Assembly (NCBI GenBank): GCA_019358855.1 | Contig: JAHHII010000002.1 | Coordinates: 250,690 to 314,689 of the forward strand | Source of the DNA: Timaviella obliquedivisa GSE-PSE-MK23-08B | Lineage (GTDB): Bacteria; Cyanobacteriota; Cyanobacteriia; Elainellales; Elainellaceae | Direction: 5' to 3' | Length of the DNA stretch: 64,000 nt | Program-made: the position numbers and the translations under genes | Shown here: positions 35,759 to 42,840 of the stretch, piece by piece | Numbering within the stretch: the stretch's first letter is position 1 | Layout: each line of letters opens with the position of its first letter | Notes under the pieces: model-generated | What the model was told of the DNA's origin: nothing | Seen by the model: the letters and a program-made list of their open reading frames with translations, nothing else | The model's database searches: none

Positions 35759-36100
35759 ATGGCAGGTTGGAAAGGGACGGAGAAAAAGGTCGAAATTGCT
35801 AATGTGAAAGATGTTTTCCCGGCAGATTTGGAGTGCGATTACGTTGATCCGGCGCTGGGGCGATCGCTGGTTGAACATCTGAAAAGCTATTGGCTGATTC
35901 GCCAATTGTATAGATACGCCGATGGCTACGAAGCCAACAAAATTAAGGAGATTTTAGAGCCGCAAAAATTCACGATTAAGGACTGGACTTGTATTGCTAA
36001 AGTCTGTGGATTTGGAATGTCTTGGTCTTATCGGCAGATTGAACTGGCTGAGGCGGGTCTGATGAACAGCAGTTTCAAATCAAGGAATGAGGCTAGTTAA
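35759..36100 (+). CDS. Hypothetical protein, 113 aa
   Basis: Soluble, MAGWKGTEKKVEIANVKDVF, with a helical C-terminus IAKVCGFGMSWSYRQIELAE. Its TAA overlaps the ATPase ATG by one base (TAATG), so the two are coupled. Unrecognised. Confidence 0.6.
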   Translation: MAGWKGTEKKVEIANVKDVFPADLECDYVDPALGRSLVEHLKSYWLIRQLYRYADGYEANKIKEILEPQKFTIKDWTCIAKVCGFGMSWSYRQIELAEAGLMNSSFKSRNEAS

Positions 36101-37851
36101 TGTTAGGAAACATTATTGACACTGTTCAAGGCTTAATATCTCCCCAGATGCGGGAATACAATAAAGCCCTACGAGAGCATCAGTCAGGTGGACGAATGGG
36201 CGGTCGAGGCACTGGCTGGGAGGCTCAGTATGGTCTGCCAAGCTTGGACGAATTGACCGCCACAGAGGAACGAGATAACCGCAATTGGTTGATCAAATTG
36301 GCGATCGTCAGTTCATTAACATTCACCACGTTTCTGTCCCAAAGCTTTCCCGGTTCCCTCAAGACGGCTTCTCTATTTTGTGCCACCGTCTTATCGGGAG
36401 TCTTCTATCTTCAAGAGCAGTCACAGGGATTGCGCGAACGACGGCGATCGCTCTTTAACCTTGCCGAGCTTCGCAAAGATAGACGACAACACGCCGCCAC
36501 CCACCAGCAAGTATTCGATCGCAAGATTGCTGATATTCGTTCCTACAACCGTTTAATTGCACTAGGAAATACGTTGCCTGTGGGTCAGCGGATGGCTCTG
36601 TTTCAGGAGTTAGGGCTTGAGGGTTGGGTTCCTGAAAAGTGGGTTCCGGTGCAGGCACGATCGAGCAATCCTCAGTTCTTAGGAGAGTTGCCGAATCAAT
36701 CACTAGAACTACCCGGAAACAATGTTGATCCGGTGCAAGCGGCAGGTGCTATCTATCGAGAAGCCCTGGGCAAGCATGGTGAGCGAAATAACTTCTTTTT
36801 CTTAGGCGGCATGGGCGATGCCAAAACATCGACAGCTCACTTCATGCTGTGGAACTATATCAACGATGCAATACTAACTGCTCATGGATCGAATGGAGCG
36901 ATTAGTCCGCCTGTGATCATTGTCTTTGACCCGCACTACGGACGAAATAACAACGTTAAATTTCTTTCAACTTGGTGCGGACTGCCGCGCGTTAAGGCGT
37001 TGCCTCGAAATTTAGAAAACTGTGCGTTTAAGGGGAGCAGTGAAACCCTACTACCATTTCTCCAACTAGTAGCAGATGAGTTTGAGTATCGTAAGAAAAA
37101 CGATCTTGCGCCAGATGAGCGACCGCCAATTCTCGCCGTTATTGACGAGTTCAGCAATTTGATGATGGAGCTTGAGGTTGAGACGCAAGCAGAAATTGGC
37201 AAAATTTTCAGAAAATTGGGAACCGAAAGTAGGAAGTTTGGTGTGAACTACTGGATCGTCGGACACTCTTGTACCAAAGGTGAAATTGGGCTAGATCGAG
37301 TCGTTCTCAGAGGTTGTGCGGCGATCGTCGGCTACAAGATTTTGACGGATAGTTCTCAAATCTCTAATCTTCCTCACAAACTACTTGACTCAGGTGTTGC
37401 GGAGGTCAGCGATCGCAACTTGAGAGGATTAAAACTTACAGGATTCGCTACCAGTCTAGGGGAATCGCCTTATATCCCGCCTTCTCCCCTCAATACTATT
37501 GAGATGGAATTCAAGTGGGGCGCAGCAGGTCAACCCGTTGGAGAGGAACCGCCAGCGGCAGAAGAGAGCGACGATCGCGGTATTTCCAAAGAAGCTGACG
37601 AGGAATCGCCACGGGAGAGCATGAAGCGCCTTAGAGAAGCGCTCGTAGCAATGCGCCAATGGTGGGATGTTCAACCGGGAAATCCTACTGATGAGCAAGT
37701 TGTTATTCTTTGGAGTCGGTTTAGCGGTGACCCTGCCGCAGCCGCTAAAGATTCCCTGGTTCAGATTCGCGGAGTGATGGGGTTAAGTCAAGAGGTGTTT
37801 GATCAACGAATTGAAAATATGAAGCGCCAAGAGGAGCAGATGGATGGGTAG
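36100..37851 (+). CDS. Membrane-anchored FtsK/TraD-like P-loop ATPase with altered Walker A
   Basis: 583 residues. Two hydrophobic helices (about 63-83 and 87-104), a coiled linker, then a RecA-like ATPase core: Walker A FLGGMGDAKTST (236-243, with Ala where the loop normally has Gly before Lys), IVFDPHYGRNNNVKFL, Walker B ILAVIDEFSNLM (344-351), GVNYWIVGHSC. This layout recalls conjugative coupling proteins and DNA pumps of the HerA/FtsK superfamily. A Glu-rich linker precedes a small C-terminal helical domain. Unusual in a tailed prophage; see findings. Confidence 0.75.
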   Translation: MLGNIIDTVQGLISPQMREYNKALREHQSGGRMGGRGTGWEAQYGLPSLDELTATEERDNRNWLIKLAIVSSLTFTTFLSQSFPGSLKTASLFCATVLSGVFYLQEQSQGLRERRRSLFNLAELRKDRRQHAATHQQVFDRKIADIRSYNRLIALGNTLPVGQRMALFQELGLEGWVPEKWVPVQARSSNPQFLGELPNQSLELPGNNVDPVQAAGAIYREALGKHGERNNFFFLGGMGDAKTSTAHFMLWNYINDAILTAHGSNGAISPPVIIVFDPHYGRNNNVKFLSTWCGLPRVKALPRNLENCAFKGSSETLLPFLQLVADEFEYRKKNDLAPDERPPILAVIDEFSNLMMELEVETQAEIGKIFRKLGTESRKFGVNYWIVGHSCTKGEIGLDRVVLRGCAAIVGYKILTDSSQISNLPHKLLDSGVAEVSDRNLRGLKLTGFATSLGESPYIPPSPLNTIEMEFKWGAAGQPVGEEPPAAEESDDRGISKEADEESPRESMKRLREALVAMRQWWDVQPGNPTDEQVVILWSRFSGDPAAAAKDSLVQIRGVMGLSQEVFDQRIENMKRQEEQMDG

Positions 37852-38230
37852 GAAGAAAAGTTCAAAAAATCAAGCTTTTGATGATGCAACCGCTCGTCAG
37901 CAAAGACAACAGGCATTTAATATCATGCTTGGCTTCGACCAAGCACTTGAAGGGTTCTCAGAGCAGGAAAAGCAGGATATTCTTTTGTTCGGCGAGGAGC
38001 TATCTCAGGAAGCTAAAGAGCATCAAGCAAGGCTTTTAGTAGAAGCTCTAAAGGAGCAGCAAGAGCTAGTAACGATGGAATCTGAGTACCAAGTTGCTCG
38101 AGGTCAGTTCCTTCAAAACTTTCCCCAGTTTGAAGCAAAATTGAGAGCGATCGAAGATACAGGAAGGCGGCGACGGGATGCAGGATTAATGCAGGGCTTA
38201 ACCCAAGGAGATATTAGTAAATGGGTTTGA
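37844..38230 (+). CDS. Coiled-coil hypothetical protein, 128 aa
   Basis: Basic N-terminus (MGRKKSSKNQAFDDATARQQ) then long helices (SQEAKEHQARLLVEALKEQQ). Overlaps the ATPase end by 8 bp and closes the operon. Probably an ATPase partner; no family recognised. Confidence 0.6.
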   Translation: MGRKKSSKNQAFDDATARQQRQQAFNIMLGFDQALEGFSEQEKQDILLFGEELSQEAKEHQARLLVEALKEQQELVTMESEYQVARGQFLQNFPQFEAKLRAIEDTGRRRRDAGLMQGLTQGDISKWV

Positions 38231-38233
38231 CAT

Positions 38234-38250
38234 GGATGCCAAAAAATGCC
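38234..38250. promoter_or_regulatory. Variant of the 17-mer operator
   Basis: GGATGCCAAAAAATGCC shares the CCAAAAAAT core and CC end with the 33150 site; the next bases (AATATATA against AATAAATA) also match. It lies between the operon end and the HNH gene. Confidence 0.5.
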
Positions 38251-38310
38251 AATATATACCCGTAGCGTGAAGAAATTAATTTCTAGCAAATTGAAGCCTC
38301 CCGTTGCACG

Positions 38311-38345
38311 AACCCTGCCCGCCTCGCTAAGGATGGTGCAGGGTT
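38311..38345 (+). terminator. Hairpin after the membrane-ATPase operon
   Basis: AACCCTGC and GCAGGGTT form an 8-bp stem with a 19-nt loop, followed by tagttatttc. A moderate terminator candidate for the operon ending at 38230. Confidence 0.45.
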
Positions 38346-38366
38346 TAGTTATTTCTAGGAGGCTGC

Positions 38367-38729
38367 GTGAGCAAACAAGTTACTAGAGACGATCGCTTTG
38401 ATGTGCGCTATGGAAAAAGATGGCGATACAATCGCAAGTGGAAGCGATCGGCTCATCTAATGACGGGTGGTATCTGCTGTCTATGCGCCAAAAATAAAAG
38501 TGAAACTCTGCATCACGTTCGTTATGTTGACGATGCAGGAAAGCCATTAGTCGATCGGGAGGTGATAGGGCGAGATATTTTTCCTGTGTGTGAGTCATGC
38601 CACGATCGCATCCTACACTCGGCATCAACATGGCATCGGGATAAAGTTGATCCAGTTTGGTTAAATCAAAACTTGCCAGAATATCAACTGCTGCTGAAGT
38701 CTCGATTCAGGCAGCTAAAGAAACCTTGA
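38367..38729 (+). CDS. HNH endonuclease-like protein, 120 aa
   Basis: GTG start with a full AGGAGG 4 bp upstream. Zinc-finger pairs CCLC and CESC frame HHVRYVDD and HDRILH, the treble-clef HNH layout. Common near phage terminase and as homing-type genes. Its last 15 bp overlap the convergent gene at 38715. Confidence 0.8.
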   Translation: MSKQVTRDDRFDVRYGKRWRYNRKWKRSAHLMTGGICCLCAKNKSETLHHVRYVDDAGKPLVDREVIGRDIFPVCESCHDRILHSASTWHRDKVDPVWLNQNLPEYQLLLKSRFRQLKKP

Positions 38730-39029
38730 AATATCCACACCCCGTTCAGCAGCTCGCCTAAATCCTCGCTCAAATGCCTGCTGCCCACCGACAACCGATC
38801 GGACGATATCAGGCTGAAGAGAAGGGTAAATTGTGCCGAGCCAGCGAGCGGTTAAACCAACTCTCATCGTGGCTTGTTCGATTTCTTCAAGGTCGTTTTG
38901 GAGTTGCATTACTTCCTCCATGAACCTGGCGGCATTGACCCGCGATCGCTTGTCCATAGCGGCATAAGCCTCATACTGTAATTCAGGGGGCAGTCCATAA
39001 ATTTGATCCATTAACCACTGGTCAAACAT
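38715..39029 (-). CDS. Hypothetical helical protein, 104 aa
   Basis: ATG at 39029 (MFDQWLMDQIYGLPPELQYE); an in-frame start at 39041 adds four residues. Amphipathic helices with a coil (FMEEVMQLQNDLEEIEQATM). Unrecognised. A weak match to the 17-mer (GGCATCCAAGAAAT at 39074) lies 45 bp upstream of its start. Confidence 0.6.
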   Translation of the reverse strand: MFDQWLMDQIYGLPPELQYEAYAAMDKRSRVNAARFMEEVMQLQNDLEEIEQATMRVGLTARWLGTIYPSLQPDIVRSVVGGQQAFERGFRRAAERGVDISRFL

Positions 39030-39136
39030 CTTTAACCTCAACCGATATCGCCGTTGATGCTCATCCTATCATTGGCATCCAAGAAATCAAGCTGAAGGCG
39101 CGATCGCCCTCCTCAGCAAGTTCATGTTCTCCAAAA

Positions 39137-39164
39137 TTGGTACCGTAACTGATTACGGTACCAA
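39137..39164 (-). terminator. Perfect 12-bp hairpin at the 3' end of the 39167 gene
   Basis: TTGGTACCGTAA, loop CTGA, TTACGGTACCAA. Read leftward the stem is followed by TTTTGG. It starts 3 bp after the stop of the minus-strand gene, so it is its likely terminator; the size of the dyad could also serve as a protein site. Confidence 0.65.
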
Positions 39165-39166
39165 CA

Positions 39167-39751
39167 TTAAATTCGTTCCACTCGCCACGATACCTCACGC
39201 CCCCACTGCCCCACTCGTACAAACGCAAATCCATCCCTCAAGAAGCGATCGCCCTTTGGAGCCACCCCTACCATCTGCTTTACCTCACTCGTTCGCAATA
39301 TCAAGTTCTCCCGACAGGCTTTAGCCAGAGCATCAGCACGAGCAAGTGGGTCAAGAGGTGGGACAAACCGCTGGGCGATCGCCTGTAGCATCCCCAATAC
39401 AGTAGTCTCGAAAGAATGTTCCAGAACGAGTTCAGAACGTTCAGAACGATTAGATTTTAAGTTCTGAACTTGTTCGTGAACGTTCTGAACAAACGAATTT
39501 GAATCTAAATCAGGAACTAGAGATGCTAAAAACTTGTTCAAGTATTCTTTACCCTGCCCTTTAGCCTGATGATATTGAGCGACCAGGTTAGCTTGCTCTG
39601 GAGTGATATAAGCCTCTAAGCCATCTCTGAAGGGAGTGATGCCGAGCCTTTTAAAGTACTCAACGTAAAGCGTCGTCTTTTTATGCTGCTGAAGTAAATC
39701 GGCTACAGGAACGCGATCGACTTGTGCTGGGATAGAGTCAATAGTTTGCAT
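39167..39751 (-). CDS. Hypothetical protein with iteron-containing gene, 194 aa
   Basis: Not recognised. The N-terminal half has YVEYFKRLGITPFRDGLEAY and QANLVAQYHQAKGQGKEYLN; the C-terminal half has DALAKACRENLILRTSEVKQ and FAFVRVGQWGREVSWRV. The middle (NVHEQVQNLKSNRSERSELV) is encoded by CGTTC/GAAC-rich DNA related to the iterons directly upstream of the start (39752-39781). Promoter and internal copies suggest an autoregulated or origin-associated gene. Confidence 0.6.
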   Translation of the reverse strand: MQTIDSIPAQVDRVPVADLLQQHKKTTLYVEYFKRLGITPFRDGLEAYITPEQANLVAQYHQAKGQGKEYLNKFLASLVPDLDSNSFVQNVHEQVQNLKSNRSERSELVLEHSFETTVLGMLQAIAQRFVPPLDPLARADALAKACRENLILRTSEVKQMVGVAPKGDRFLRDGFAFVRVGQWGREVSWRVERI

Positions 39752-39781
39752 CGTTCGTGAACGTTCGTGAACGTTCAGAAC
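39752..39781. promoter_or_regulatory. Three tandem 10-bp iterons CGTTC-N5 at a gene start
   Basis: CGTTCGTGAA twice and CGTTCAGAAC once, contiguous and immediately upstream of the minus-strand ATG at 39751. The GTTC 10-bp period equals that at 17706 and 19254. Palindromes GAACGTTC form at the unit joints. The remaining 39782-40098 region holds a terminator for the next gene and no gene that I see. Confidence 0.7.
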
Positions 39782-39969
39782 TATAGCAGCTTTTAGAAAG
39801 ACAGAGGCACAAATCCGTCAGACTGACGGATTTACCAACCTGGCAACGGCATTCCGATCGCCCATCCCTGCACCCAGTCGCATCATGCCTCTGCCGCAAA
39901 AGAATTCTTCAGCCTGTGGCGATTCAGCATTGTTCATGCTGCAAGGTTCCCTCTGCCTCCTCCATTAAA

Positions 39970-40004
39970 TTAAAAACCGACAGCTTTACTAGAAGACTGT
40001 CGGT
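39970..40004 (-). terminator. Rho-independent terminator of the 40099 gene
   Basis: On the minus strand ACCGACAG, 13-nt loop, CTGTCGGT followed by TTTTTAATTTAA. It is 94 bp beyond the stop at 40099. Confidence 0.8.
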
Positions 40005-40098
40005 AAATCGTGTGTTTCCTGTTAACGACTCGGCTAGAGTTGAGTCAGCCTCTTTTGTAGCAAAAAGCTACTGACGATCGCATGATCTAAAGAATCCC

Positions 40099-41049
40099 TT
40101 AAGCATTCTCTAAAAGCAGTTTTCCTTTTGCTTGAAGCTCTGTCGGCAGCATTGTCAAAATTGATTCAATGAATCGGCATAGTGCGTCACTGTATTGCGT
40201 TTTGTCTCGTAGTCCAGTTTCGGTCTGGAAGCATTTCTGCTTGAGTTCACTTAGCTCTCCCTCCAATCGTTTACAGCGTTCCTGCACGATCGCCAGTTTC
40301 GATTCACAAACCGCGACCCTTGAGGTATCTGCGTAGCAGCCTACCTCTTTTGTCATCTCTTTAGGGGCAGGTTTTTCAAGCGTAGGCGGTTTCTCTGGCT
40401 GCACAAACACTTCGGAATAAAGCATGGGCAGTTTGCGCTGCGAGTCAGCAAGTTCAACCACCACATGATTCTTTTTTACCTCAAGGACTGTGGCGGCTTG
40501 CCCTTGAAACTCTCCGGCTGCAATATTAATTTCCGCTCCAATCTCTAAGCGCTCTTGAGAAACTGGCTTAGTTTTGTAGATTAACGTTTTTGCTGTAGCC
40601 CGATCGATCGCCCGCCCTTCCCGCGCCAAGGCTAGAGCCTGATCTCTCACTTCCTCTGGCACCGTTGCCGCCGATAGCATCCACAAGGCTGAAGGCGCAA
40701 TATCAAAGTGTCCAACGATTGGACACTTTCCAAAGCGCTCATAAGCAGAAATGTAATTATAAGCCTGGGCACGGCACCAGCCCTTGAGCGCACACCAGCC
40801 ATCAAACCCGCCTGGGCGAACATATCGAAGGCGATCGCGGACGTTCACAAGACGTTCACCCACTTGAATCACTTGGCTAACGTAGCGATTGCCCAAATCT
40901 TCGACCTGAAGCAACAGTACCGTAATTTCTATTTCCACCCTGTCTAACCATTTGCGTGTCTTCTCGTCCAATGCTCCATAGTCAAACTCTTGTGCGTCCT
41001 GAGTTTCAATAACCGCGCCCCCTTGCGGGTATCTCGAAGAGTGTGCCAT
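40099..41049 (-). CDS. DUF3102-like phage protein with KOW-like segment, 316 aa
   Basis: ATG at 41049 (MAHSSRYPQGGAVIETQ); TTG at 41073 is an alternative. Residues 2-12 derive from the dispersed repeat (41015-41046), so the native start may have been replaced. The N-terminal half, LDRVEIEITVLLLQVEDLGN to GWCRAQAYNYISAYERFG, resembles DUF3102-type phage proteins. IGAEINIAAGEFQGQAATVL reads like a KOW motif, and a C-terminal coiled coil follows. Six bp-level spacing to the sigma gene (stop 41079) suggests co-transcription. Role unknown. Confidence 0.65.
   Translation of the reverse strand: MAHSSRYPQGGAVIETQDAQEFDYGALDEKTRKWLDRVEIEITVLLLQVEDLGNRYVSQVIQVGERLVNVRDRLRYVRPGGFDGWCALKGWCRAQAYNYISAYERFGKCPIVGHFDIAPSALWMLSAATVPEEVRDQALALAREGRAIDRATAKTLIYKTKPVSQERLEIGAEINIAAGEFQGQAATVLEVKKNHVVVELADSQRKLPMLYSEVFVQPEKPPTLEKPAPKEMTKEVGCYADTSRVAVCESKLAIVQERCKRLEGELSELKQKCFQTETGLRDKTQYSDALCRFIESILTMLPTELQAKGKLLLENA
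41015..41046 (-). repeat. Dispersed element repeat, copy 3, at a gene's 5' end
   Basis: Reads gcgcccccttgcgggtatct then cgaagagtgtgc. It encodes codons 2-12 (AHSSRYPQGGA) of the 40099 gene. Confidence 0.85.
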
Positions 41050-41078
41050 TCCATTACCATTTTTCTGCAACAACGCAT

Positions 41079-41858
41079 CTAGAATGCCCCTGCCGCAATC
41101 ATCCGAAACCTCAGCCAGTCGATTCCTTCCTGGATTAGTTCTTGGGTCTGCTCAACAGACAATCCTTGCTGAGTGGCGATCGCCTCGTCAGGCAAGTTGT
41201 CCAAAAAGCGGCTCATGAGGCAGGAATAGTAAGGCTCGGATAATAACGAGAGATGCTGGCGTAGGGCTTTAATGCGATCGCTTGCCTCATCTGCCTCACT
41301 CGCATCACAGACGGCAAAGTGATGAGTGTTCTCTTCGAGAGAAACAACAGGCTTGCGGTGCATTGCCTGTTTAATCGTCCCCCACGTCCTACGGGCTTCC
41401 GTCTCGCTGGAGCATCTCGGCTTCTTCAGGAGAAGGGACACCGCAATTTCGTCAATGGATTGATTTCTACCAGCAGCTATAAATTCACGATGGATTTTCG
41501 CCACCGTGCCATGAAATTCAATCCAGCGGCGCGGAATTTTGTAGCTACCGCGCCAGTTGTCTCGCAGGAAGTGCAATATCTCACCTTTGATATAGAGCAC
41601 AGCAAATGAACTAAATGCCACGTTACGCGCGGGATCAAAGCGTTGAATGGCTTTGTCTAGCCCAATCACACCGCACTGAATTAACTCATCCAAGTCTTCG
41701 CCACAACAATCTTTAAGTTGGGTGGCGATCGTCACCACTAGCCCGTTATTTTGCTTGATCAAGCTGCTTCTCAAATGCTTGACCTTTGGCGAGTCTGTAC
41801 CCTTCGCTCGATGATACGCCTCCAGCATTTCGGCATTGTTCGTTTTTTTAATTACCAT
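41079..41858 (-). CDS. Phage-encoded sigma-70 family factor
   Basis: 259 residues from ATG 41858; a TTG at 42002 would extend it into the upstream gene. Region 2 is clear: NGLVVTIATQLKDCCGEDLD, ELIQCGVIGLDKAIQRFDP, FSSFAVLYIKGEILHFLRDN, with the promoter-melting aromatics. Region 3 and a region 4-like helix-turn-helix (LPDEAIATQQGLSVEQTQEL) follow. The group resembles SigF/SigB-type alternative factors. Located between early/middle genes and late genes, it likely drives the late virion operon. Promoter specificity cannot be read here. Confidence 0.88.
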   Translation of the reverse strand: MVIKKTNNAEMLEAYHRAKGTDSPKVKHLRSSLIKQNNGLVVTIATQLKDCCGEDLDELIQCGVIGLDKAIQRFDPARNVAFSSFAVLYIKGEILHFLRDNWRGSYKIPRRWIEFHGTVAKIHREFIAAGRNQSIDEIAVSLLLKKPRCSSETEARRTWGTIKQAMHRKPVVSLEENTHHFAVCDASEADEASDRIKALRQHLSLLSEPYYSCLMSRFLDNLPDEAIATQQGLSVEQTQELIQEGIDWLRFRMIAAGAF

Positions 41859-41979
41859 TGATGAGTTTTGCCGAAGCGTCCAGGAATTTACTACTTCTAA
41901 AATGGGAAAAAAAGTTGTCTTTTCTATCAGAATTGCAAAAAAATTTTCCTCAACAAATTCCGCCGCAGACTCAAGGTAT

Positions 41980-42459
41980 TTAACCGAGAGCAGTTCTTCC
42001 AATTTTTTGCAATCGTTCCAACGCCTTCGCCATATCGTCTAGGGTTTGGTAGCTAATCGCTTTCTCTTCATCGCTCCCATTCCCCTTTCTTGCGTCCTCA
42101 ATTTGACCTTGTAGTCGAGACGAGAGCAGTATTAAACCTGCTTTAGCTGCGTTGTAGCACCTTGCATCCCACTCCGCTAAATCGCCTGCTAGTGCGGTTG
42201 ATTTTTGTTCTTGACGCTTATTAGAAACAGTTTGGAGGTATCGCTCTGCCTCAACTTTCCAATTCTCTGAAGCCGCTTTTTCTCGCAAATAAGACGGTGC
42301 GCAACCGTGCGTCTCTGCAAGCTGCTCAAGAGTCGGTCGAGACGCTTCATCCGGTGCGTGGATGTATTCCTCTTTAATCTTCTGCCAGTTGTATTTTGCC
42401 AAGGAGTTCCAAAACCGACACCGTGTCGGATCTTGTCGGAAAATTCCCACGATCGCCAC
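41980..42459 (-). CDS. Terminase-small-subunit-like helix-turn-helix protein, 159 aa
   Basis: The N-terminal part has KIKEEYIHAPDEASRPTLEQ, LAETHGCAPSYLREKAASENW, a helix-turn-helix in the style of phage small terminase subunits (stepwise domain, then 'ENW' turn). A helical body and coil (DEEKAISYQTLDDMAKALER) follow. Small terminases bind the packaging start site. No large subunit is adjacent, so a transcription-regulator role is equally possible. Divergent from the SAP-like genes across a dyad at 42513-42565. Confidence 0.55.
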   Translation of the reverse strand: MAIVGIFRQDPTRCRFWNSLAKYNWQKIKEEYIHAPDEASRPTLEQLAETHGCAPSYLREKAASENWKVEAERYLQTVSNKRQEQKSTALAGDLAEWDARCYNAAKAGLILLSSRLQGQIEDARKGNGSDEEKAISYQTLDDMAKALERLQKIGRTALG

Positions 42460-42512
42460 CCAACGCCGTTTCTATCCTTCTAGTCGTTATATAGACAACC
42501 GTTTTTTCGATC

Positions 42513-42565
42513 GTGATGCGTGGCACTGATACGACTCACGCTCACTGTTCAGCAACACGCATCAC
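42513..42565. promoter_or_regulatory. 10-bp inverted repeat in a divergent promoter region
   Basis: GTGATGCGTG (42513-42522) and CACGCATCAC (42556-42565) are exact reverse complements separated by 33 bp, between the minus-strand start at 42459 and the plus-strand start at 42630. Likely an operator or looping site. Confidence 0.55.
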
Positions 42566-42629
42566 AAAACCATTGCCGCTCACCGGAATGCTTGGAGAGG
42601 ATTAGTTTAACAAGCAAAGGAGACACGAA

Positions 42630-42779
42630 ATGCACACCCAACAAGAACTTCAAGCCATGACCGTTGAACAACTGATTGAAATCTACATTCAAATGGGTCT
42701 GCGCTCCACTCGGATGAACAAACATTTCATCGTTAAGGACTGGCTGATTGAAGACATCTTGCGCGGTGCAGGCATTTAG
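42630..42779 (+). CDS. SAP-like microprotein, 49 aa
   Basis: ATG with AAGGAG 8 bp upstream. Reads MHTQQELQAMTVEQLIEIYI then QMGLRSTRMNKHFIVKDWLI to EDILRGAGI. It resembles the SAP/Rho-N-like helical repeats of the following protein (42841). Stop is 61 bp before that gene. A likely nucleic-acid-binding or regulatory microprotein. Confidence 0.65.
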   Translation: MHTQQELQAMTVEQLIEIYIQMGLRSTRMNKHFIVKDWLIEDILRGAGI

Positions 42780-42840
42780 TTCACTCTCACGCTTTTATTT
42801 CACGTTTCTATCCAGTTCTAAACACATACAGGAAACAACC

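Noticed and set aside
39425-39781. CRISPR-like array, because of regular CGTTC units
   Set aside because: Units are 10 bp without spacers; they are iterons.
41980-42459. Firm call as terminase small subunit
   Set aside because: HTH layout fits, but no large subunit is adjacent, so kept as a tentative label.
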